Source: an uncultured Alphaproteobacteria bacterium
GTDB lineage: Bacteria; Pseudomonadota; Alphaproteobacteria; CAAHEQ01; UBA3637
Assembly (NCBI GenBank): GCA_934202735.1
Contig: CAKPYH010000002.1
Coordinates: 1 to 64,000 of the forward strand
Direction of reading: 5' to 3'
Length of the DNA: 64,000 nt
The notes under the pieces are model-generated. The model was not told the DNA's origin. It made no database searches and saw only the letters and a program-made list of their open reading frames with translations. Positions 1 to 7,814 of this stretch are shown one piece after another. The position numbers and the translations under genes were made by a program. Each line of letters opens with the position of its first letter. The stretch's first letter is position 1.

Positions 1-72
1 AAATATCAACACAATACCCGTAAGGGTTGTCTATCGGACCTATTCCTTTGAATTATATAGACTTATTTTTTG
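1..72 (+). repeat. 72-bp repeat, copy 1 (inverted relative to copy 2)
   Basis: These 72 bases are the exact reverse complement of 48171-48242; the match breaks at base 73. The copy contains a small hairpin (ACCC-GTAA-GGGT) and a GTCTAT/ATAGAC pair further in. It begins at the first base of the window, so its left limit is unknown. Function unknown. It may be a dispersed intergenic repeat or an assembly-edge artefact. Confidence 0.85.
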
Positions 73-201
73 GAAAAAATTGTGTCGTGTGTGATAAAAA
101 ATGCTTGTCCTTTAACATTTTGCCTTTTTCTTTCCCTTTATAGGCGTGAAGGGGTAATTCAGGGCCACCAAGCCCCTGATGACCAAACAAACAACGCGTA
201 C

Positions 202-227
202 AAAAAAACGCCTCGAAAGGCGTTTTG
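202..227 (-). terminator. Terminator of tRNA-Glu
   Basis: Hairpin with stem AACGCCT / AGGCGTT and a four-base loop, followed on the minus strand by a run of T, a few bases past the tRNA 3' end. Confidence 0.8.
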
Positions 228-233
228 TAAATT

Positions 234-309
234 TGGCGACCCTAGCGAGATTCGAACTCGCGTTACCGCCGTGAAAGGGCGATGTCCTAGGCCTCTAGAC
301 GATAGGGTC
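234..309 (-). tRNA. tRNA-Glu (anticodon TTC)
   Basis: Read on the minus strand this is a 76-nt cloverleaf with acceptor GACCCTA pairing TAGGGTC, anticodon loop CTTTCAC (anticodon TTC), a T-arm containing GTTCGAATC and an encoded CCA end. It has its own promoter (326-354) and terminator (202-227), so it is a single-gene transcript. Confidence 0.95.
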
Positions 310-325
310 ATCAAGTGCGAATATG

Positions 326-354
326 CTTATAGCCTATTTTTTTATTTTTTGCAA
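326..354 (-). promoter_or_regulatory. Promoter of tRNA-Glu
   Basis: Minus-strand TTGCAA (349-354), 17-bp AT-rich spacer, TATAAG (326-331). The expected start is about 8 nt before the mature tRNA. Confidence 0.75.
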
Positions 355-405
355 GTCTTTTTTTTGAAAATATGAATTTTTTTTGTTCCACTTTAAAATA
401 TGGTA

Positions 406-1290
406 TCAGCGATCGCTTGATTTACTTTTCAATGCGGCTTGCGTTCGTTGTTCTTCCTGTGCCAATTTATTGGCTACCCGACGAGTCATTTCATCATGAT
501 AACTGTAAGCTGTATCGGTCCCGGCCATCGGTACCACGACATAGCGCCCGTTTATTTTTTCGTATTGTGTGGCCGGTGTATATGTTTTGGGATCAGAAAC
601 TTTTGTTGGACGGGCCAACATGCGTTGAAATAAGTTGGGCCTACGATGAGCATCGTTTTCTTCTTGGGCAGTTCTGACAAGCACATCATGTTTAGCCTGA
701 CTGTTTTGATCCAAGGATGTCAACATCTTGCTGTCAGCTTCTTGAACACGATAAATGGCTTGATCACGTGCGGACATGTTCAGGGCTGAATTGCCGGCGG
801 CAACTTTAGCCATAACGTCAAAGCCACAATCACGCAGTTGTTCGGCATACGGTTTTCCGGTATCTACGGTCCCCAGTGGTCGTCCCAGAGTTGTCATTTG
901 CTGAGCCATTTCGGCTTGTTCCGGATTTAATTTACCCGATTTTAAATCTTGTCCGATTTTATCCGAGTACAAGATACGTCCGGCATCGTTTCCCTGCGTT
1001 TTTTGGCGTTTTTTCCAATCGCGTTGTTCCCATTCTTCCTGCATTTCCATACGCGTATCAAAACTTTTATTGGCAAAGTTGCGATATTCTTTGGGCAGAC
1101 TGTCATACACGGCTTTATCGTGTGCGGCGGTTTGAGGATTCATCCACGTCCAATTTTCCGATACCGTCTGCGTTATTGGAGCAGACGCTTGATTTGTTTG
1201 GGCTGGCCTAGCCATGGCCGTTGGTGCCACCAAGGCAGCCCCCGGGGCGATTCCGGTACTGGCCTTTTTCAATTTATCGCGTAAAGACAT
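406..1290 (-). CDS. Hypothetical protein, 294 aa
   Basis: Not recognised. The start at 1290 is preferred because GGGAGG lies 9 nt upstream; two earlier in-frame ATGs (1323, 1296) lack suitable spacing. The protein begins MSLRDKLKK, then has an Ala/Pro/Thr-rich segment (about residues 10-45), then a charged, Gln-rich mainly helical body containing repeated aromatic-acidic motifs such as EEWEQRDWKKRQ, and ends in a basic Lys/Ser/Arg tail. No convincing signal peptide, membrane span or enzyme motif is seen. It is a single-gene unit with its own promoter (1315-1343), facing tRNA-Glu downstream. Probably lineage-specific; a secreted or effector-like role cannot be excluded. Confidence 0.7.
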   Translation of the reverse strand: MSLRDKLKKASTGIAPGAALVAPTAMARPAQTNQASAPITQTVSENWTWMNPQTAAHDKAVYDSLPKEYRNFANKSFDTRMEMQEEWEQRDWKKRQKTQGNDAGRILYSDKIGQDLKSGKLNPEQAEMAQQMTTLGRPLGTVDTGKPYAEQLRDCGFDVMAKVAAGNSALNMSARDQAIYRVQEADSKMLTSLDQNSQAKHDVLVRTAQEENDAHRRPNLFQRMLARPTKVSDPKTYTPATQYEKINGRYVVVPMAGTDTAYSYHDEMTRRVANKLAQEEQRTQAALKSKSSDR

Positions 1291-1314
1291 AGGCATATAC
1301 CTCCCGATAAATTC

Positions 1315-1343
1315 AGTATACACCTAAACAGTTTTTTTGTCAA
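1315..1343 (-). promoter_or_regulatory. Promoter of the 294-aa hypothetical gene
   Basis: Minus-strand TTGACA (1338-1343), 17-bp spacer, TATACT (1315-1320). The leader before the chosen ATG is short. Confidence 0.75.
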
Positions 1344-2476
1344 ATTGATGTGGGTTTTTTAAAGTTTTTCCAGACACTTTTGATACGGTCCCAAAAGTCT
1401 TCACATGCCGACTGTTTATGACCACCGATACGGTCAAACTCTTGTAATAATTCCCGTTGTTTCGGCGTAAGGTTTGTTGGTGTTTCTACACGATAAATCA
1501 AGTACATATCACCATACGTTTTAGCGTGTAGCACCGGCATGCCTTTTCCCTTTAAACAGGCACTATCACCGGTTTGTAAACCGGGTTGAATGGTGGCTTT
1601 GGATCCTTTTCCATCCATGGTTGGAACCACAATATCTCCCCCCAAGGCTGCCGTTGTCATGGGGACGGGGACTTCGCAATACAAATCGGAATTATCCCGT
1701 TTGAACAGCGGGTGATCCGTGATTGTCAGAAAAATATATAAATCACCGGCTTCTCCGCCATTTAAGGCCGCATTTCCTTCTCCGGTCAAACGCATACGCA
1801 CCCCTGTGTCTACGCCGGCGGGAATAGAAACTTCCAAGGTACGCTTGCGCCGCAAACGGCCTGCACCCTTACAGTCCGAACAGGGATCCTTGACGGTTTT
1901 ACCTGTACCGTGACAGACGGGGCATTCTGTTTCCATAATAAAGAAACCTTGACGTTGTCGCACATGTCCCATACCGCCGCATGTAGGGCAAGTACTCAGG
2001 TTTTTTCCGCCACGTCCATCACATTTCGGGCACTTGACAAAAGTGTCAATCGTAATGTTTTTCTTGGCACCAAAATAGGCATCCCCTAAATCAATAGCCA
2101 AGTTATACCGAATATCCTCGCCGCGATTGATTGCAGAGGGATGCGGTCGTTGTCCGTTAAAGGCATTGAATACATCATCAAATATATTTTCAAATCCGCT
2201 TTTGGAAAAGCCGAATCCGCCGAAACCGGGGGGAAATCCCTCTGTTGCCCCGTTGGTATATGCGGCATGTCCGACCCGATCATAGGTGGCACGTTTTTGG
2301 GCGTCTTTCAAAACTTCATAGGCTTCATTGATTTCTTTGAATTTGCGTTCGGCATCTTTATCATCAGGATGATAGTCCGGATGATATTCCTTGGCTTTTG
2401 TGCGAAAGGCATGTTTGATTTCTTCAAATGATGCTGTCTGGGTTACCCCCAAGATATCATAATATGTCTGACTCAA
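1340..2476 (-). CDS. dnaJ: Chaperone protein DnaJ
   Basis: Hsp40 co-chaperone that delivers unfolded clients to DnaK and stimulates its ATPase. The 378-residue protein has all type I parts: a J domain (1-70) with HPD at 32-34, a Gly/Phe-rich linker, a zinc domain with four CxxCxGxG repeats (CPKCDGRG, CPTCGGMG, CPVCHGTG, CSDCKGAG), and the C-terminal substrate-binding region. It follows dnaK on the same strand after a 105-bp gap, the usual dnaK-dnaJ order. The gap holds a hairpin (2540-2567) that could tune the DnaK:DnaJ ratio. Confidence 0.97.
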   Translation of the reverse strand: MSQTYYDILGVTQTASFEEIKHAFRTKAKEYHPDYHPDDKDAERKFKEINEAYEVLKDAQKRATYDRVGHAAYTNGATEGFPPGFGGFGFSKSGFENIFDDVFNAFNGQRPHPSAINRGEDIRYNLAIDLGDAYFGAKKNITIDTFVKCPKCDGRGGKNLSTCPTCGGMGHVRQRQGFFIMETECPVCHGTGKTVKDPCSDCKGAGRLRRKRTLEVSIPAGVDTGVRMRLTGEGNAALNGGEAGDLYIFLTITDHPLFKRDNSDLYCEVPVPMTTAALGGDIVVPTMDGKGSKATIQPGLQTGDSACLKGKGMPVLHAKTYGDMYLIYRVETPTNLTPKQRELLQEFDRIGGHKQSACEDFWDRIKSVWKNFKKPTSI

Positions 2477-2527
2477 TTTTACCCGCTAATTTCATCTTCC
2501 TTGCTCTGATTGGGTCCCTCTTCCCTT

Positions 2528-2567
2528 AAATAAAAGAGTCGGACGAAAGACCGAAATCCCCCGTCCG
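2528..2567 (-). terminator. Possible attenuator or partial terminator between dnaK and dnaJ
   Basis: On the minus strand CGGACG pairs with CGTCCG (2540-2567, loop about 16 nt), followed by ACTCTTTTATTT. The stem is short and the loop large, so this is a weak candidate. Confidence 0.3.
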
Positions 2568-2581
2568 CATGATACATCTGC

Positions 2582-4492
2582 TTACTTTTTGACTTCTTCA
2601 AAGTCGGCATCTACCACTTTGTCATCGTCTTTTTTATTGTCGTCCGCAGGTTGTTCGGCACCGTTGGCACCGGCGGCAGCGGTTTCGGCCTGTTGTTTAT
2701 ACATGGCCTCACCCATTTTCATGGACACCTGCATTAAAGCGTCTGTTTTATCTTTAATCTTGTCGCCGTCATTGCTATCCAAAACGTCTTTTAATTCTTG
2801 AATTGCTTTTTCAATGGCTTCTTTATCACCGGCGGGGACTTTTCCTTCATTTTCTTTCAAAGTTTTTTCCGTTGTGTGAATCAAAGCATCGGCCCGATTA
2901 CGCGCTTCAATGGTCTCTTTCATCTTCTTGTCTTCGGCGGCATGCGCTTCGGCATCTTTGACCATTTGTTCAATGTCCGTGTCCTTTAAACCGCCCGAGG
3001 CTTGAATACGAATGTTCTGTTCTTTGCCGGTGGCTTTGTCTTTCGCCGACACATTCACGATACCGTTCGCATCAATATCAAAGCTGACTTCAATTTGCGG
3101 CATGCCCCGCGGAGCCGGCGGAATACCCACCAAGTCAAATTGTCCCAGCAGTTTATTGTCGCGGGCCATTTCGCGTTCGCCTTGGAATACCCGAATGGTA
3201 ACGGCCGTTTGCCCGTCTTCGGCGGTAGAGAACACCTGCGATTTTTTGGTCGGAATGGTTGTATTGCGGTCAATCAAACGCGTGAATACGCCACCCAACG
3301 TTTCAATCCCCAGAGACAAGGGAGTCACATCCAATAATAAGACATCTTTGACATCCCCTTTCAGGACCCCCCCCTGAATAGCCGCACCGGTGGCCACCAC
3401 TTCGTCGGGGTTGACACCCTTGTGCGGTTCTTTGCCAAAGAAATCTTTGACGATTTCTTGTACCTTTGGCATACGGGTCATACCACCGACCAGGATGACT
3501 TCATCCACTTGATTCTTGCTTAAACCAGCATCTTTTAAGGCTTTTTCCATCGGTCCTTTTGTGCGTTCCAACAAGTCTTCGCACAAAGATTCCAATTTCG
3601 CCCGTGTCAAAGAAACGTTCAAATGTTTCGGACCCGTTGCGTCCGCCGTGATAAAGGGTAAATTGATGTCGGTTTGTGTAGAACTGGACAATTCAATTTT
3701 AGCCTTTTCTGCGGCTTCTTTCAAGCGTTGCAAGGCCATACGATCTTGACGCAAGTCAATGCCGTTTTCTTTTTTGAACTCATCGGCCAAATAATCCATG
3801 ATTCGGGCATCAAAATCTTCCCCGCCCAAGAAAGTATCTCCGTTGGTGGATTTGACTTCAAATACGCCATCGCCGATTTCCAGAATGGATACATCAAAGG
3901 TACCGCCGCCCAAGTCATAAACGGCAATCGTACCACTCTTTTTTTGATCCAAACCGTACGCCAAAGCAGCCGCCGTCGGTTCGTTGATAATCCGCAAAAC
4001 TTCCAATCCCGCGATTTTACCGGCATCTTTGGTGGCTTGACGTTGACTGTCGTCAAAGTAAGCCGGTACCGTAATGATGGCTTGCGTTACTTTTTCACCC
4101 AAATAACTTTCGGCATCTTCTTTCATTTTTTGCAAAACGAAAGCGGAAATCTGGCTGGGCGCATATTTTTTACCGCGGACTTCCACCCAAGCATCACCGT
4201 TATCACCGCTGATGATATGATACGGAACCATGCCCTTATCCTTTTCCACCATTTTATCGTCAAAACGACGACCGATTAAACGTTTAATGGAAAACAGGGT
4301 CCCTTCCGGATTTGTTACGGCTTGCCGCTTCGCCGGTTGACCGACCAGGCGTTCGCCTTTGTTGGTAAAGGCCACCATAGACGGTGTCGTCCGGGCACCT
4401 TCGCGATTTTCCAAAACCTTTGGGTCCTTACCGTCCATGATACACATGCACGAGTTCGTTGTTCCCAAGTCAATTCCTAAAATTTTAGACAT
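2582..4492 (-). CDS. dnaK: Chaperone protein DnaK (Hsp70)
   Basis: ATP-dependent Hsp70 chaperone acting with DnaJ and GrpE in the cytoplasm. At 636 aa it has the normal length. Visible signatures are the N-terminal phosphate-1 motif (DLGTTNS, about residues 6-12), the [10 protein letters not shown] and [10 protein letters not shown] motifs of the nucleotide-binding domain, the beta-sandwich substrate domain ([11 protein letters not shown]), a helical lid, and a C-terminal acidic tail ending near DADFEEVKK. An AGGAG ribosome site precedes the ATG. It is divergent from the GGDEF gene and leads dnaKJ. The visible upstream promoter looks sigma-70-like; I see no clear sigma-32 element. Confidence 0.98.
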   Translation of the reverse strand: MSKILGIDLGTTNSCMCIMDGKDPKVLENREGARTTPSMVAFTNKGERLVGQPAKRQAVTNPEGTLFSIKRLIGRRFDDKMVEKDKGMVPYHIISGDNGDAWVEVRGKKYAPSQISAFVLQKMKEDAESYLGEKVTQAIITVPAYFDDSQRQATKDAGKIAGLEVLRIINEPTAAALAYGLDQKKSGTIAVYDLGGGTFDVSILEIGDGVFEVKSTNGDTFLGGEDFDARIMDYLADEFKKENGIDLRQDRMALQRLKEAAEKAKIELSSSTQTDINLPFITADATGPKHLNVSLTRAKLESLCEDLLERTKGPMEKALKDAGLSKNQVDEVILVGGMTRMPKVQEIVKDFFGKEPHKGVNPDEVVATGAAIQGGVLKGDVKDVLLLDVTPLSLGIETLGGVFTRLIDRNTTIPTKKSQVFSTAEDGQTAVTIRVFQGEREMARDNKLLGQFDLVGIPPAPRGMPQIEVSFDIDANGIVNVSAKDKATGKEQNIRIQASGGLKDTDIEQMVKDAEAHAAEDKKMKETIEARNRADALIHTTEKTLKENEGKVPAGDKEAIEKAIQELKDVLDSNDGDKIKDKTDALMQVSMKMGEAMYKQQAETAAAGANGAEQPADDNKKDDDKVVDADFEEVKK

Positions 4493-4535
4493 ATTTTTCT
4501 CCTTTGTTTTTCTACTATTGTGAACTGATAGCCTG

Positions 4536-4564
4536 TATATAGTTCATAACATTGTATTTCGCAA
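4536..4564 (-). promoter_or_regulatory. Promoter of dnaKJ
   Basis: Minus-strand TTGCGA (4559-4564), 17-bp spacer, TATATA (4536-4541), about 45 bp before the dnaK ATG. No CTTGAA/CCCCAT heat-shock pattern was seen. Confidence 0.6.
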
Positions 4565-4644
4565 CACTCTGTTTGTGTTTTTTCTTTACTTTTTATTTTT
4601 TTTTGAGTAGACTGACCGTAAAGTTAAGAGTAAAGGGTACAAAA

Positions 4645-6270
4645 ATGACTTCATATTCGGATTATTATAGTTTGTTTATTCAATCGGTTATACCGTGTTG
4701 GGGCGAGTTATTGGGGGCCTTTTTAATGGCGACCATGACCAATATCTTGAATAACCGGACAACTCAAAGTTTGGGTCTCAAGTTGCTCAGTGTCGGTTTT
4801 TGGGCCATTGTTTTGCGGGATATTATGGGTATTGCCCTGCGATTGGCTCCGGATTTACATATTGCCGTACAATTCTCGGCAGAAACAACCGATGCTGCTA
4901 CGGCGGTGCTGACATCCTTGGCCACGGCTTGTTTTTTGTGTGGTTCGTTCAAAAACCTGCGTTTGTATTTTTCACCCCTGTTTTTTGTCGGCGTACTGAC
5001 GCTGATTTTATCGGGGATTGCTGTTTTGGGGCCACAGTATGAATCGTTGCAATGGATAGGGGAACATCTGCCTCCGATTTATTTGATGTTGGCTTTCTTT
5101 ATGGTGGCTGCGTCTTTTTATTTTGGAAGTGCGCGCCAAAACAAGACACTGCGTATTATGGGCAGCGGTTTTGTAGTTTTGTCCGTTTGTTATGGATATC
5201 AGGTATTTGACCTGTTGGCGTATGTACAGGCGAGTCTGTTGACGTTTTATACCCTGACCGTTATTTTATCCTTGGCCGCCCAAGTTCGCTTGATGGATAC
5301 TTATACGGATGATTTACAACAAAAATTAGACACTGAAGAACAAAGTAAGCGAGAAATGTGGCAAATTTTACCATTCCCGATTGTTGTTTCGCGTCTGCGG
5401 GATGATATGATTTTATATATGAATCCCATTTGTTGTCAGGTCTTTGGCGTGGTAGATGCCGAAAGTTTGCTGGAAACGCGCTTTTCGGATTATTTTATTG
5501 AATCCACCAAGCGTATGGATTTATTGAATGATTTACGACAAAATCGCATTGTACAATCTTTTGAAGTTCAAGTCAAATCCCCCAATCAGGCTGAACCGAT
5601 ATGGATTGCTTTAACATCGCACATTACAACATGGCAAAAAGAAATGGTGATTTTTTCTACGTTTCAGGATATCACTCAACAAAAGAAGATGATTACTCGT
5701 TTGGGCAAGCAGGCTTCCACCGATCCTTTAACCGGTTTATATAATCGGCGGCAGTTTGAGATTTTAGCCAATCAGAGTTTATCATCGGCCCGCCGATATA
5801 ATACACCGTATGCGGTGGGGATGTTGGATATTGACTTTTTCAAAAAAGTCAATGATACTTATGGACATGAAGCCGGTGATAAGGTATTGAAAAATTTGGC
5901 AGATACGATTAAAAAGACTTTACGTCAATCGGATATTGTGGCCCGGTATGGCGGTGAAGAGATTGTGATTTTCTTTGTACATACACCGCCCTCTAAATGC
6001 TATGTCGCGGCCGAGCATATTCGGAAAGCAGTGGGTGAAATGAATACGGTTGTTGACGGTCAATCTATCCCTATTACGGTTAGTATCGGTATTTCCGATT
6101 GTCAAAATATGGATTTGGATTCTTTGATCAAACAAGCCGATGAAGCCTTGTATTATTCCAAAGAAAATGGTCGGAATTGTACAACCTTATATTATCGTAT
6201 GCGGACGGATTTCAATAAAGAGGCGGCTAAACAAGCGGAAACGGACGATACGGCGAAAGGTCAGAAATGA
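4645..6270 (+). CDS. Membrane PAS-GGDEF diguanylate cyclase
   Basis: Predicted to make cyclic di-GMP from GTP. The 541-residue protein begins at ATG 4645, about 8 nt after AAAGGG; an in-frame ATG at 4552 would add residues that look untranslated. The N-terminal 210 residues form about seven or eight hydrophobic segments (a membrane sensor module). A PAS-like domain follows (FPIVVSRLRDDMILYMNPIC onward), then a GGDEF domain starting at DPLTGLYNRRQFE with the active-site signature RYGGEEI. The Glu-Glu form of GGDEF is catalytically competent in this family. Its stop overlaps the ftsB-like start as ATGA, so the two are probably co-translated. Confidence 0.92.
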   Translation: MTSYSDYYSLFIQSVIPCWGELLGAFLMATMTNILNNRTTQSLGLKLLSVGFWAIVLRDIMGIALRLAPDLHIAVQFSAETTDAATAVLTSLATACFLCGSFKNLRLYFSPLFFVGVLTLILSGIAVLGPQYESLQWIGEHLPPIYLMLAFFMVAASFYFGSARQNKTLRIMGSGFVVLSVCYGYQVFDLLAYVQASLLTFYTLTVILSLAAQVRLMDTYTDDLQQKLDTEEQSKREMWQILPFPIVVSRLRDDMILYMNPICCQVFGVVDAESLLETRFSDYFIESTKRMDLLNDLRQNRIVQSFEVQVKSPNQAEPIWIALTSHITTWQKEMVIFSTFQDITQQKKMITRLGKQASTDPLTGLYNRRQFEILANQSLSSARRYNTPYAVGMLDIDFFKKVNDTYGHEAGDKVLKNLADTIKKTLRQSDIVARYGGEEIVIFFVHTPPSKCYVAAEHIRKAVGEMNTVVDGQSIPITVSIGISDCQNMDLDSLIKQADEALYYSKENGRNCTTLYYRMRTDFNKEAAKQAETDDTAKGQK

Positions 6271-6566
6271 AGGTAGAATATTCGCGGGCTTGGTTATTTC
6301 CGGCGGTTTGCCTGGTTATTACCGGCTACTTTGTGTTTCACAGTATTCAGGGCAGTCGCGGCTATCGGCGTATGCATCAGGTGGAACAAGAAATTATCTT
6401 GGCACGACATGTGGCTGAAGAAACGCGGGCTGAACGAGATTTATTGAAAAACAAAGTCCAGGCGTTATCTTCGGAATCATTGGATTTGGATCAACTGGAA
6501 GAATCCGCGTTGCACATTTTGAATATGGGTCCCCCGGACGATCAAGTGATCTTTTTAAACCGTTGA
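6267..6566 (+). CDS. FtsB/DivIC-like septum formation protein
   Basis: Small bitopic division protein of the FtsB/DivIC family, which joins FtsL and FtsQ in the divisome. The 99 residues show a short cytoplasmic N-terminus, one membrane segment (about residues 9-26), then a coiled coil rich in Glu/Arg/Leu, then a short globular tail (ESALHILNMGPPDDQVI) typical of alphaproteobacterial members. In many alphaproteobacteria this gene stands before pdhA; here it follows a GGDEF gene by a 4-bp overlap and its 3' end overlaps a convergent MFS gene by 12 bp. Confidence 0.8.
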   Translation: MKVEYSRAWLFPAVCLVITGYFVFHSIQGSRGYRRMHQVEQEIILARHVAEETRAERDLLKNKVQALSSESLDLDQLEESALHILNMGPPDDQVIFLNR

Positions 6567-7811
6567 TTCGGATTTTTGTGTTTGATCCGGTGCCAAACGG
6601 GCATAACACAACATGAATAACGCCGGCACCATCATGATTCCCGTCAATGCGAAATAAACGGGCCAACCGCACAAGTGGGCCAACCAACCGCTTCCGGCCC
6701 CCAACAACGTTAACGGCACCATGGTCAGTGCATTCAGAAAGCCATATTGTGTGGCTGAAAAATCGCGTGAGCACATGCGGGACAGGAAGACACTCCATAC
6801 TGCTCCGCCAATTCCGCCGACAATGTTATCAAAAACGATCACCATCATAAACAGGGGAATGCTGGGTCCCGCTATCGCCAAGCCGGCAAAGGCCATACTG
6901 GTTAAAATCTCAATCAGGCCCAATGTCATCAATAACGGTTTGAAACGAAAGCGCCCCAGCACCAGCCCCCCCATACAGATCCCGATAGTCGTAATCAAAG
7001 ACCCGAATGTGGCGGAAACCGTTGCAATTTGGCTTTTTGTAAAGCCGATATCCGCATAAAAAGGATAGGCCATTTTCCCCAACATACCGTTGCACATCTT
7101 GTATAAAATGATAAAACTGCACAGCCACAACATATTTTGCCGTTGCATCAGGTCGCGAAACGGAATGATGACCATGGTTTTGAAGGTGGCGGGTATTTGT
7201 TTTGTATGCGGTTCATGCAGGCATATCAACGATATTACTCCGGCACCGATCATGATCATAGACAGGCGATAGACCCAGTGCCAAGATATCAGGCCGGACA
7301 AGGCTATCATACCGGCCGTGGCGGCAAAATATCCCAATCGCGTCCCGAATTGGAAAAGTACGGTTCCCTGATTAAGGCGTTCCCCCGAAAGGGTATCAAT
7401 ACGCAACGCATCAACCGTGAGTTCCTGACTGGCACCACAGACAGCAATAAACAAACACACGCCGAACAAGGGTATGGTTTGAGTTTGCGGATTCAAAAAT
7501 GACAAGCATATCAGGCCCACCAGGATACCGATTTGAAAGAGTAAACACCACGTTTTTTTATGTCCGAAACGTTGGAAACCCGGCAACTGAAGCCGATCAA
7601 TCAACGGAGCCCATAAGAATTTCAGGCTGTACGGTAAAGTGACCATGGCAAACAGACCTATTTTTTGCAGGTCAACCCCACTGTCCTTTAACCACAGCAT
7701 CAACAACCCGCCCATCAGGTTGATAGGAGCCTGTACCGAAATACCCAATCCCAAAAAAGGCATCATGCCTGATTGACAATATCCTTTGATTCGGTTCAGG
7801 AATCGGGCCAT
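6555..7811 (-). CDS. AmpG-like MFS transporter
   Basis: Major facilitator family permease with about 12 hydrophobic segments over 418 aa, resembling AmpG, which imports anhydromuropeptides released during peptidoglycan turnover. Supporting segments are the early MGGLLMLWLKDSGVDLQKIG and the SLKFLWAPLIDRL stretch typical of the AmpG/SLC33 branch. It starts 3 nt after typA on the same strand, so translation is probably coupled. The AmpG substrate is inferred from the subfamily; other substrates are possible. Confidence 0.75.
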   Translation of the reverse strand: MARFLNRIKGYCQSGMMPFLGLGISVQAPINLMGGLLMLWLKDSGVDLQKIGLFAMVTLPYSLKFLWAPLIDRLQLPGFQRFGHKKTWCLLFQIGILVGLICLSFLNPQTQTIPLFGVCLFIAVCGASQELTVDALRIDTLSGERLNQGTVLFQFGTRLGYFAATAGMIALSGLISWHWVYRLSMIMIGAGVISLICLHEPHTKQIPATFKTMVIIPFRDLMQRQNMLWLCSFIILYKMCNGMLGKMAYPFYADIGFTKSQIATVSATFGSLITTIGICMGGLVLGRFRFKPLLMTLGLIEILTSMAFAGLAIAGPSIPLFMMVIVFDNIVGGIGGAVWSVFLSRMCSRDFSATQYGFLNALTMVPLTLLGAGSGWLAHLCGWPVYFALTGIMMVPALFMLCYARLAPDQTQKSESTV

Positions 7812-7814
7812 GCT

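Noticed and set aside
1..72. Insertion sequence or MITE
   Set aside because: No transposase, terminal inverted repeats within a copy, or target-site duplication could be seen; kept only as a repeat.
3674..4279. 201-codon open frame antisense to dnaK
   Set aside because: Lies fully within dnaK; no start region or motif. A shadow of a strongly biased coding sequence.
4493..4570. Heat-shock sigma-32 promoter in front of dnaK
   Set aside because: No CTTGAA/CCCCAT-like pair with proper spacing; a sigma-70-like pair is seen instead.
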